From NCBI GenBank assembly GCA_000433675.1, contig FR893565.1, positions 1-64,000 of the forward strand: a DNA stretch of 64,000 nt. Reading direction: 5' to 3'. Of the stretch, positions 1 to 8,152 are shown piece after piece. This stretch comes from Clostridium sp. CAG:433 (GTDB lineage Bacteria; Bacillota_I; Bacilli_A; RF39; UBA660). The position numbers and the translations under genes are program-made. How positions within the stretch are numbered: the first letter of the stretch is position 1; every line of letters begins with the position of its first letter. The notes under the pieces were generated by a model. That model made no database searches. It was not told the origin of the DNA and worked only from the letters and a program-made list of their open reading frames with translations.

Positions 1-197
1 GGTATTCCTGTTACTTCATATATTATATCCGCTAAAAATTCTTTATTACTTTTAAATATTTCTTTAAATATTGGATCAAATGTTCCTGGTATTACTTCAT
101 ATTTTTGTCTTACAACATCTTCTTGATAACTTTTTACATATTTAATATATATGCACCTGCCCTTCTTTAGTTTTTTTCTGAGGTCCTCATATATTAT
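1..197 (-). pseudogene. Edge fragment of a PD-(D/E)XK / Rpn-type transposase-nuclease gene
   Basis: An open frame runs off the left edge. Its readable part contains VIPGTFDPIFKEIF followed by NKEFLADIIYEVTGI, which resembles the N-terminus of the PD-(D/E)XK nuclease family transposase (Rpn/PDDEXK_2) proteins common in gut Firmicutes. No ATG, GTG or TTG lies in frame between the upstream stop (198-200) and the conserved block, so the 5' end may be lost, frameshifted, or started from a rare codon such as ATT. The nuclease core would lie beyond the window. A sequence matching the sigma-H-like motif (198-226) lies directly upstream. The family call rests on a short stretch and is tentative. Confidence 0.4.
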
Positions 198-226
198 TTA
201 CTCCGTCTACATACCAAATTCCCCTA
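198..226 (-). promoter_or_regulatory. Weaker copy (site A) of the sigma-H-like bipartite motif
   Basis: The minus strand reads TAGGGGAATTTG (215-226), 11 spacer bases, then GAGTAA (198-203). The first block and the spacing match the copies upstream of dnaG and comEA, and ACGGAG just before the second block is shared with the dnaG copy. The GAAT core is not kept, so this may be decayed or have another role. Confidence 0.35.
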
Positions 227-232
227 AAAAAT

Positions 233-261
233 AGAAAAAAATTGATATTTCTATCAATTTT
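233..261 (-). terminator. Terminator after parC
   Basis: A perfect 10-bp stem (238-247 with 252-261) with a 4-base loop is followed on the minus strand by a T-rich run. The parC stop codon lies inside the stem. Confidence 0.75.
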
Positions 262-2812
262 CCATATTAAAGTCATCTAAAAAATCATCTATAGTCATAA
301 TCTTATCATCAATTTCTTTTAATGATACATCTTTTTTTGGAATACTTTCTATTTCTTCTTCCTCTTCTAATACTTCAAGTTCCTCTTTTGATATTAATTC
401 TTTTATTTCAAATACATCTAATACTTTTTTCTTAGATATAGATGATCCTGTTGAGTATCTATCATTTATTGATATTTCAGCACTTCTTATATAATCAATA
501 TCAGAACTTGTCATAAATCCTAGTTTACTCTTACCATTTATTACAAAAGTTTTAACTATTTTATATGGATTAGTTTTAACTTCTCTAATTAATAATAATC
601 CTCTTCTAGCTCTTGATGATTTTTCCATTTCTTCTAATTTTATTCTTTTAGCAGTTCCTTTATTTGTAAATACAGCGATATATTCATCATTTTTATTAAA
701 TAAGCATCCTGATACTACTATATCATCTTTTAAATTAATAGACTTAACACCTGACGCTTTTATTCCAGAAATAGGAACTTCTTCTATATCATACCATAAT
801 CCGTAACCATTTTCTGTTGAAATTAATACTTCTTTATTTTTAGAATTAATAGCATTTACAACTTCATCATCATCTTTTAATTTAATACATGTTACTGCCT
901 TTGAATATCTTTGAAGTTTAAACTCTGATAAATTAGTTCTTTTTATCATACCATTTTTAGTAAATATAGTAATAATATCATTTGTTTCAAAATTAGTTAC
1001 TGGTATACATCCAATTATTTTTTCTTCTGATTTTATAGTTCTAATATTACTTATATGTTTTCCTAAATCTTTCCATTTTGCATCTGGGATTTCATGAACT
1101 GGAACATATAAATAATTACCTAAATTAGTAAATAAAAGTACTGTATCTAATGTATTTAGTTCATATAAACCAAGTACATAATCATTATCTTTTAATAAAG
1201 TATCTTCATTCTTACTAGATTGATAACTTCTACTTGATACTCTTTTTATATATCCTTCTTTTGTTATAACTACTATTACATCTTCTTTTTGAATCATATC
1301 TATTGCATCTATTTTTATTTCAGATACTTCATCTTTAATAACTGTTTTTCTTTCTGTAGCATATTCTTTCTTTATATCTAATAATTCTTTTTTCATTTGT
1401 TTAAATAATATCTTTTCATTAGATAAAACTGAGTTTAAGAATTCTATTATCTGTTCTAATTTTGCTCTTTCTTCTTCTAAAGCTACTACATCTGTATTAG
1501 TTAAACGATATAATTTCATATCTACTATTGCAGTTGCTTGTTCTATAGTAAATTCAAATTCTTTTACTAAGTTATTTATAGCATCCATTCTATTATTACT
1601 TTTTCTAATGCACGCAATTACTTCATCTAATATACTCATTGCTTTTAAATAACCATCTACTATATGCATTCTTGCTTTAGCATGTTCTAAATCAAATTTA
1701 CTTTTTCTTATTGTAACTTCTTTTTGATGAGCAATATATGCATCAATTATATCAACAAATCCAACAAGTTTTGGTCTTCTATTAACAATAGCAATCATAT
1801 TAAAGCTATATGATATTTGCATATCTGTATTTTTAAGTAAATAATTTAAGATAAGTTCGCTATTAGCATCTTTCTTTAAATCAATTGCAATTCTAAGATC
1901 TCCTCTTGCTGTTTCATCTCTAGCATCTACTATTCCATCTATTTTCTTTTCTATTCTAATATCATTTATTTTCTTAACTAAATTTGCTTTATTTACTTCA
2001 TATGGAATTTCTGTAATAAGTATTTGATGAACTCCCTTTTCCTTTATGATTTCATATTTACATTTTACATTTATTTTTCCTTTACCAGTTCTATATGCTT
2101 CTTCTATATTTTTCTTTCCTTCAATTGTTCCACCTGTTGGAAAGTCTGGTCCCTTTACTATATTAAATATTTCTTCAAAAGAACAATTTGGTTTATCTAT
2201 TCTGTAAACTGTTGCATCTATTACTTCACCTAAATTATGTGTTGGTATATTAGTTGCATATCCAGCACTTATTCCTGTTGAACCATTTACAAGTAAATTA
2301 GGAAACTTACAAGGAAGTACTGTTGGTTCTACTCTTGTATCATCATAGTTAGGAGCCATATTAACAGTTCCTTTTTCTATATCTTTAAGTAGTTCACCTG
2401 CTATTTTAGATAATCTTGCTTCTGTATAACGCATAGCAGCAGCTGAATCACCATCCATAGATCCATTATTACCATGCATATCAATATATGGAGTCATCAT
2501 TTTCCAATCTTGACTCATTCTAACCATTGCATCATATATAGATGAATCACCATGTGGATGGTAATTACCCATTATTTCTCCAACAGCTTTGGCACTTTTT
2601 CTATATTTTTTATCATATGTATTTTTACTTTCATACATTCCATAAAGTATTCTTCTTTGAACAGGTTTAAGTCCATCTCTTACATCAGGAAGGGCTCTAT
2701 CTTGAATTATTTCTTTAGCGTATGATGCGAATCTGTCACCCATTATTTCTTCAAGGGCATAATCATGTATTCTTTGTATTACTTCTTTTGTTTCATCATT
2801 TTTCTTTTTCAT
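254..2812 (-). CDS. parC: DNA topoisomerase IV subunit A
   Basis: 852 aa, the breakage-reunion subunit that cuts and rejoins DNA during decatenation of daughter chromosomes. The 5Y-CAP core is intact: PVQRRILYGM, then the quinolone-region segment HPHGDSSIYDAM near residues 86-96, and the catalytic tyrosine in AAAMRYTEARL near residue 129. The C-terminal half is the beta-pinwheel DNA-wrapping domain, ending in an acidic tail. ParC is preferred over GyrA because the core reads like Firmicute ParC (KSAKAVGEIMGNYHPHGDSS, MVRMSQDWK) and because the partner upstream is ParE-like. A GGAGG ribosome site precedes the ATG. It lies 12 bp downstream of parE, so the two form one operon. The serine and acidic positions linked to quinolone resistance look wild type. 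Confidence 0.95.
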   Translation of the reverse strand: MKKKNDETKEVIQRIHDYALEEIMGDRFASYAKEIIQDRALPDVRDGLKPVQRRILYGMYESKNTYDKKYRKSAKAVGEIMGNYHPHGDSSIYDAMVRMSQDWKMMTPYIDMHGNNGSMDGDSAAAMRYTEARLSKIAGELLKDIEKGTVNMAPNYDDTRVEPTVLPCKFPNLLVNGSTGISAGYATNIPTHNLGEVIDATVYRIDKPNCSFEEIFNIVKGPDFPTGGTIEGKKNIEEAYRTGKGKINVKCKYEIIKEKGVHQILITEIPYEVNKANLVKKINDIRIEKKIDGIVDARDETARGDLRIAIDLKKDANSELILNYLLKNTDMQISYSFNMIAIVNRRPKLVGFVDIIDAYIAHQKEVTIRKSKFDLEHAKARMHIVDGYLKAMSILDEVIACIRKSNNRMDAINNLVKEFEFTIEQATAIVDMKLYRLTNTDVVALEEERAKLEQIIEFLNSVLSNEKILFKQMKKELLDIKKEYATERKTVIKDEVSEIKIDAIDMIQKEDVIVVITKEGYIKRVSSRSYQSSKNEDTLLKDNDYVLGLYELNTLDTVLLFTNLGNYLYVPVHEIPDAKWKDLGKHISNIRTIKSEEKIIGCIPVTNFETNDIITIFTKNGMIKRTNLSEFKLQRYSKAVTCIKLKDDDEVVNAINSKNKEVLISTENGYGLWYDIEEVPISGIKASGVKSINLKDDIVVSGCLFNKNDEYIAVFTNKGTAKRIKLEEMEKSSRARRGLLLIREVKTNPYKIVKTFVINGKSKLGFMTSSDIDYIRSAEISINDRYSTGSSISKKKVLDVFEIKELISKEELEVLEEEEEIESIPKKDVSLKEIDDKIMTIDDFLDDFNMEN

Positions 2813-2824
2813 TTAAAGCACCTC

Positions 2825-4726
2825 CTATATCTTATAATCATCTTCCAAAGAAAATTCTACATTTTCTTCTATCCATTCTTTTCTAGGATCAACATTATCA
2901 CCCATAAGTACTGATACTCTTTTTTCTGCAAGTGCAGCATCAGTTATCTTAACTCTAATTAATAATCTATGTTCTGGATCCATTGTTGTTTCCCATAACT
3001 GTTCAGCATCCATTTCACCAAGACCTTTGTATCTTTGTGTATCAATTGGTTTTCTTGTCTTTGTATATTCTTTTAATTCATCATCATTATAAGCATACAC
3101 TACTTCATTTTTAGCAAACTCTATTTTATAAAGTGGTGGTGTTGCGATATAAAGTCTTCCTTCTTCTATAAGTGGTCTCATATATCTATAGAAGAATGTT
3201 ATTAAAAGAACTTGTATATGTGATCCATCAACATCGGCATCGGTCATTATTATTACTTTATCATAATTACAATCTTTAATATCAAAATCTGTCCCAACAC
3301 CCGCACCTATTGTATAAATAAGTGTATTAATTTCTGCATTTTTATATGCTTCTTCTATTTTTGCTTTTTCTGTATTAAGTACTTTACCACGAAGAGGTAA
3401 TATTGCTTGATATCTTCTATCTCTTCCTGTTTTAGCAGAACCTCCTGCTGAATCACCCTCTACTATAAATAGCTCATTTTTAGATGAATCTTTCTTTTGT
3501 GCAGGAGCAAGTTTATCACTAATATTTTTTTCTTTTTTTGTTCCGCTTGCTTTTCTAGCAGCCTCTCTTGCCTTTCTAGCTGCTTCTCTTGCGGCTTTTC
3601 CTTTTAATGCTTTATTTAATATTGTAACTGCTACTTCTTTATTTTCTTCTAAATAAAATCCAAACTTTTCAGAAACTACATTTTCTACTACAGTTTTAGC
3701 AAGTGGTGTACCTAGTTTACCTTTTGTTTGTCCTTCAAATTGAAGTAATGCTTCTGGAATTCTAAGTGATATAACTGCGGTTAAACCTTCCCTTACATCA
3801 GGTCCTTCTAAGTTTTTATCTTTTGCTTTTAAGTATCCATTATTTCTAGCATATTCATTAAATACTTTTGTTAATGCTGTTTTAAATCCTACCTCGTGTG
3901 AACCACCATCACTTGTTTTAACATTATTAACAAATGAAATAATGTTTTCATTATATGTATCTGTATACTGCATTGCAATTTCTACTTCAATTTTATCTTT
4001 TTCTCCAGTAAAATGTAATACATTATGAAGTGTATTTTTTCCTTCATTCATATATTCTGCGAATGATTTAATACCATTTTCATAGTGATATTTTACTTCT
4101 TTTTTATCTTCTTCATCTATTACTTCTACAGAAAGACCTTTTAGTAAGAAGGCAGATTCTTGCATTCTTTCACATATAGTTGTAAATGAGAAGTTTGTAG
4201 TAGAAAATATTTTATCATCAGGCATAAATCTAACAGTAGTACCAGTTTTATTAGTAGGACCAACCTTTTTTAAAGGACTATCTACTTCTCCACCATTTTT
4301 AAAACTGATTGTATATTCTGCTCCATCTCTTTTAGAGGTTACTATCATCCATTTTGAAAGTGCATTTACAACAGAAGCACCTACACCATGAAGTCCACCA
4401 GATACTTTATAGTTTCCTTCTTCAAACTTACCACCAGCATGAAGTATTGTATAAATTACTTCTACTGTACTTTTACCTGATTCATGCTTTCCGACAGGAA
4501 CACCACGTCCATCATCTGAAACACTAACTGAACCATCTGAATGAAGAATTATCTTAATATTTTTACCATATCCATTCATTACTTCATCTATTGAATTATC
4601 TACTATTTCCCATACAAGATGGTGAAGTCCTCTTTTATCTGTTGAACCAATATACATACCTGGTCTTTTTCTTACTGCTTCAAGACCCTCTAGTATTTTA
4701 ATTGATTTTTCATTATATTCTGCCAT
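2825..4726 (-). CDS. parE: DNA topoisomerase IV subunit B
   Basis: 633 aa ATPase subunit paired with ParC. The GHKL ATPase shows the N box WEIVDNSIDE (about 39-48), DDGRGVPVG (71-79) and GGLHGVG (110-116). The transducer contains the ParE-type loop FEGQTKGKLG, where GyrB normally has QTKTKLG. The Toprim domain has EGDSAGGSA and DADVDGSHI, followed by the conserved QRYKGLGEM block. The frame extends eight codons further upstream, but AAAGGAG sits 8 bases before the ATG of MAEYNEK, so I place the start there. A sigma-A type promoter lies just upstream. Confidence 0.95.
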   Translation of the reverse strand: MAEYNEKSIKILEGLEAVRKRPGMYIGSTDKRGLHHLVWEIVDNSIDEVMNGYGKNIKIILHSDGSVSVSDDGRGVPVGKHESGKSTVEVIYTILHAGGKFEEGNYKVSGGLHGVGASVVNALSKWMIVTSKRDGAEYTISFKNGGEVDSPLKKVGPTNKTGTTVRFMPDDKIFSTTNFSFTTICERMQESAFLLKGLSVEVIDEEDKKEVKYHYENGIKSFAEYMNEGKNTLHNVLHFTGEKDKIEVEIAMQYTDTYNENIISFVNNVKTSDGGSHEVGFKTALTKVFNEYARNNGYLKAKDKNLEGPDVREGLTAVISLRIPEALLQFEGQTKGKLGTPLAKTVVENVVSEKFGFYLEENKEVAVTILNKALKGKAAREAARKAREAARKASGTKKEKNISDKLAPAQKKDSSKNELFIVEGDSAGGSAKTGRDRRYQAILPLRGKVLNTEKAKIEEAYKNAEINTLIYTIGAGVGTDFDIKDCNYDKVIIMTDADVDGSHIQVLLITFFYRYMRPLIEEGRLYIATPPLYKIEFAKNEVVYAYNDDELKEYTKTRKPIDTQRYKGLGEMDAEQLWETTMDPEHRLLIRVKITDAALAEKRVSVLMGDNVDPRKEWIEENVEFSLEDDYKI

Positions 4727-4758
4727 AAATAAAACTCCTTTACTTTTCACTATAAGTG

Positions 4759-4788
4759 ATTATAACACATTTTTCCCTTTAAATTCAA
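4759..4788 (-). promoter_or_regulatory. Sigma-A type promoter of parE-parC
   Basis: Minus strand: TTGAAT (4783-4788), an 18-base spacer, TATAAT (4759-4764). Confidence 0.7.
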
Positions 4789-4812
4789 GGTATTTTACAT
4801 TTTGTTTATGTA

Positions 4813-4840
4813 AAGAAAAAAGGTTTATTATTAAACCTTT
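4813..4840 (-). terminator. Terminator after the anchored protein downstream of the LRR pilin
   Basis: A 9-bp stem (4819-4827 with 4832-4840) with a 4-base loop, followed by a T-rich run on the minus strand. Confidence 0.75.
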
Positions 4841-4841
4841 A

Positions 4842-5450
4842 TTATTCTTCTCCAACATTTGTATAACTAACATTTATATTAACTTCATCAGATGAATAAC
4901 TTACTATATATACATTATTGTCTTCAGTTACATATGCATATCCTGTTCCATCATTTTTAACAGTTATACCAAATGGTTTTAAAATCTCATTAAATGTTGC
5001 TGCTTTTACTGCAAAACTATATTTTGTATATTCTTTATCATCTATTGTTTGAGATTCTTTAACAGTATTTTTATCATCTATATTTATACCTTTTAGAAAT
5101 AAATCTGTATTAGTATAATCATATTTTAATTTTACATTAACTGTTTTACCTAAAACATCAGTTACTTCTGTTTTGTTATCTTTTATTTTAGCAACATACG
5201 ATGCATTATTATCATTAAAACTTATTGTATATTCTTTATTTTCTTTATTTAAAACAACATAGTTTTCATTAAATGAATCTGTACGTATTGATACCTTTGT
5301 TCTATAACTTTTTACTTTATCTATTTTAGTATTATTTGCAGCTGAATTTAAATCATCTACCTTACTATTTCCAAAAAATAACAAAAGTAATATACATAGA
5401 AATAAACACGCTATTAATATAATTATTCTTTTCGTTGGTATTGTTTTCAT
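4842..5450 (-). CDS. Membrane-anchored protein of unknown function, partner of the LRR pilin
   Basis: About 202 aa. A short basic start (MKTIPTKR) leads into one hydrophobic helix (about residues 8-26), then a polar, mainly beta-type extracytoplasmic domain with no cysteine pair and no lipobox. I do not recognise the family. The frame can be extended to a TTG inside the previous gene, but GGAGGTAAAA before this ATG fixes the start; that ribosome site sits at the very end of the pilin gene, so the two are translationally linked. Its position after a pilin-type adhesin suggests an accessory envelope role, which is inference only. Confidence 0.6.
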   Translation of the reverse strand: MKTIPTKRIIILIACLFLCILLLLFFGNSKVDDLNSAANNTKIDKVKSYRTKVSIRTDSFNENYVVLNKENKEYTISFNDNNASYVAKIKDNKTEVTDVLGKTVNVKLKYDYTNTDLFLKGINIDDKNTVKESQTIDDKEYTKYSFAVKAATFNEILKPFGITVKNDGTGYAYVTEDNNVYIVSYSSDEVNINVSYTNVGEE

Positions 5451-5461
5451 TTTTACCTCCA

Positions 5462-8068
5462 TTATTCTGTAGTACAAGTTAAACTTGTATTAGTCTTTTT
5501 ATTATTTATAGTTGTATTAGTTGAAACCATGTTACATGTCAATAAACCAGAATTATCATTTGCTACTGTAAGATTTGTGTTATTATAAAATAAATAATCA
5601 TCTACAGATGTAACTGTACTTGGTATTGTAACAGATTTAATATTATTACTTTGGAAAGCATTCATACTTATTTGAGTTATTCCTTCATTTAATGTTAAAT
5701 TTTGTATATTTAATGACCCAAATGAATTTCTTCCTATTTTCTTAACACTTCCATATATATTTATTGTTTTTTCTTTTGTTGCATCCAATCCTTTAAATCC
5801 ATCTTCTAATATTTCTTGTGATTTCGAAGAATTTTTACCAATATTTAAATTTGAAACAATTAATTTATTAAACATAGTAGAATCCATACTTGCTACTCCA
5901 TCACCAATATTTAATGTATTTACAACTCTATTACCTAAAATAGAATTTCCTATTGTAGTAACAGAATCTGGAATCGTTATTTCATTAATTGTATTCTTTG
6001 CTTCTGAATTTAGATAAAAAGCCATATTAGATATTTTTTGTAATCCCTCATTAAGATTAATACCTTTAAGTGGCACTCCAGTAAATGCTTTTGAACCTAT
6101 CTCTGTTACACTTCCAGGAATATCTATACTAAGTAATCCTGAATTTGCAAATGCATCCTCATCAATTAATGTTAAACTATTTGGAAGTTTTATATCTGTT
6201 AAACTTGTATCAGACTCAAAGGCATAACCATTTATACTTGTAAGTTTTTCTGGTAAAGTAACAGATGTTATTGAACTATCATTTGAAAAACCACTATAAG
6301 GGATTGAGTATACATTATTTTTTATTACAACTTTTTCTAATGATGTAAATCCACTAAATGACGCCTGATCAATAACTTGTTCTGTTTGAAGAGTATCACT
6401 ACCTATAGTCAAATCTTTTAGTGTCGATTTTATACCAGAAAATGTACTAGAAGTAATCTTAAATCCACCACCTGTATTTAATGTTGCTACTGGTGTTCCA
6501 GAGAACACATTACCAACAGTTGTTAAACTGTCTGGAAGATTAACACTCTTAAATGCATTATTACCAAAGCAATAATTATTAAGAGTTTTTATTCCCTCAT
6601 TTAATGTTAATTTACTAATATTATTTGCTATAAAAGCATTTTCGCCTATAGTTTCTACTGATCCTGGAACATTTAATGCAGAAATACTATTTCCAGCAAA
6701 AGATGTTGAACCAATACTTGTAACTGAGTCTGGCAATGCTAATGCCAAAATTGAATTGCTTACAAATGAATTATCACCCAAAGTTTTTATTGTAGGAGAA
6801 ATTATTAGTTTAGATGATATACTTTTTTGAGCAAAACCAGCAGTTGATATACCAGTAACTGTCTTACCATCTATTTTTGTTGGAAGAGCCCATACATTAT
6901 CTTTATATGATGATGGTGCTGTAGACTTAAATCCACTTATGTTTACTGTTCCATCTGAGTTTTCAGTTGTAGAATATAAACTTTCATCTATATAATCTTT
7001 ACATATTTTATTATATTCTTCTTCACTTATTGTTCCATAATCATATATATGTTCATTACAAACATATTTAATAGTTCCATCATCTATATAATCTTTAATA
7101 TTTTCAACAGTTGTTAAATCAACTCTAATTACAGGAGTTATGTAAAATGGTGTTCCAGATTCACTAAATCCAAATGTTGATTGCATTGAATTTTGCATTA
7201 GATAATAGAATGTATTTTCACCCATTATCAAACATGGCATATATGTTGACGATGGACAAATATTTAATCCATTTAACAATGCATTGTTATTTTCACTAAG
7301 TTCAACTGTGTTCATTATTCTTGCTTTTAAACCTGTAAAATCAAACGTTGAATTTATATTATATTTTGCTTCTGGTTTTGGAATTTTATCACTCCAAGTC
7401 TCAGTTATTGTATTAATATAATTTACTAAGGCTCCATCAGCTGACCCATTATTATTCTCTAGTGCCTTACCATAATCATATACTCCAGTATTTTTGTATA
7501 CTAATTCATATTTACCTTCATCTGTATTTCCATGAAGTACAAGCCACGCATAACATGTATCTGATTCATTATCACACAATTTATAATTAATTGGATCAAA
7601 ATATACTACTTCATTTTCTTCGTATTTAGGAAGCTTACTTGGATCTATAGTACTTGTTGTTCCACATTTATCACTTTTTTTAGCACTCCATTTACCATCA
7701 TTATAAATAACATTATATTCATTAATACATAGATTTGCACCTACTACTCTTTTGTCATTTATTGTAACTGATCCACTTTGTGGTTTATTTTTTACAGTTA
7801 CTGAACTTAATTCATTTACACTGTAAACAGATTGACCTGACTTAAAAAAAGATTTATATTTGCTTGAATCTAAATCAGAGAAAGTCATATTTTGATTTAC
7901 CGCTCTTGCATATAACTGTCCTGATTCGATAGATGTTTGTCTCTTACTATTTTCAATAACATCTAATACTTTTGGTACTGCTACTACGGCAATAACTGAA
8001 ATTATTATAATAACCGCAAGTAATTCAATTAATGTAAACCCTTTATTTTTATCATCTAACTTTTTCAT
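5462..8068 (-). CDS. Type IV prepilin-like protein with a leucine-rich-repeat adhesin body
   Basis: 868 aa. The N-terminus is a class III signal: MKKLDDKNKG followed by FTLIELLAVI, with cleavage expected between G10 and F11 and Glu at mature position +5. The hydrophobic helix continues to about residue 35. Residues of about 150-330 carry a cysteine-containing domain (YKLCDNESDTCYAWLV, then ITPVIRVDL near its end). From about residue 385 to the end there are many BspA/LRR_5-type repeats such as SLTDIKLPNSLTLIDEDAFANSGL. Typical pilins are 100-200 aa, so this is an adhesin displayed on a pilin stem. The prepilin peptidase and platform protein encoded at 30506-32989 could process and assemble it. 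It has its own promoter (8094-8122). Confidence 0.85.
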   Translation of the reverse strand: MKKLDDKNKGFTLIELLAVIIIISVIAVVAVPKVLDVIENSKRQTSIESGQLYARAVNQNMTFSDLDSSKYKSFFKSGQSVYSVNELSSVTVKNKPQSGSVTINDKRVVGANLCINEYNVIYNDGKWSAKKSDKCGTTSTIDPSKLPKYEENEVVYFDPINYKLCDNESDTCYAWLVLHGNTDEGKYELVYKNTGVYDYGKALENNNGSADGALVNYINTITETWSDKIPKPEAKYNINSTFDFTGLKARIMNTVELSENNNALLNGLNICPSSTYMPCLIMGENTFYYLMQNSMQSTFGFSESGTPFYITPVIRVDLTTVENIKDYIDDGTIKYVCNEHIYDYGTISEEEYNKICKDYIDESLYSTTENSDGTVNISGFKSTAPSSYKDNVWALPTKIDGKTVTGISTAGFAQKSISSKLIISPTIKTLGDNSFVSNSILALALPDSVTSIGSTSFAGNSISALNVPGSVETIGENAFIANNISKLTLNEGIKTLNNYCFGNNAFKSVNLPDSLTTVGNVFSGTPVATLNTGGGFKITSSTFSGIKSTLKDLTIGSDTLQTEQVIDQASFSGFTSLEKVVIKNNVYSIPYSGFSNDSSITSVTLPEKLTSINGYAFESDTSLTDIKLPNSLTLIDEDAFANSGLLSIDIPGSVTEIGSKAFTGVPLKGINLNEGLQKISNMAFYLNSEAKNTINEITIPDSVTTIGNSILGNRVVNTLNIGDGVASMDSTMFNKLIVSNLNIGKNSSKSQEILEDGFKGLDATKEKTINIYGSVKKIGRNSFGSLNIQNLTLNEGITQISMNAFQSNNIKSVTIPSTVTSVDDYLFYNNTNLTVANDNSGLLTCNMVSTNTTINNKKTNTSLTCTTE

Positions 8069-8093
8069 AAATTCCTCCTAGTATTACATTATA

Positions 8094-8122
8094 AGTATAA
8101 AATACAATCAAAAATCAGTCAA
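8094..8122 (-). promoter_or_regulatory. Sigma-A type promoter of the LRR pilin gene
   Basis: Minus strand: TTGACT (8117-8122), a 17-base spacer, TATACT (8094-8099). AGGAGGAAT precedes the start codon. Confidence 0.75.
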
Positions 8123-8152
8123 TATAAAAAGAGTTCAAATGAACTCTTTTTA
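8122..8152 (-). terminator. Terminator after the giant surface-protein gene
   Basis: Inverted repeat AAAAGAGTTC / GAACTCTTTT around 8127-8150 with a 4-base loop. It overlaps the stop codon and is followed by T-rich sequence on the minus strand. Confidence 0.75.

Noticed and set aside
254..256. parC ends TGA directly followed by TAG, and a YhcG-type gene has an in-frame TGA, suggesting TGA might mean tryptophan
   Set aside because: dnaG ends at a TGA overlapping the rpoD start in the conserved way, and the YhcG TGA aligns with a linker lysine rather than tryptophan. The standard bacterial code fits.
254..4726. The topoisomerase pair as gyrA-gyrB
   Set aside because: The B subunit has QTKGKLG and a ParE-type Toprim region, and the A subunit reads as ParC. 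Topoisomerase IV is preferred.
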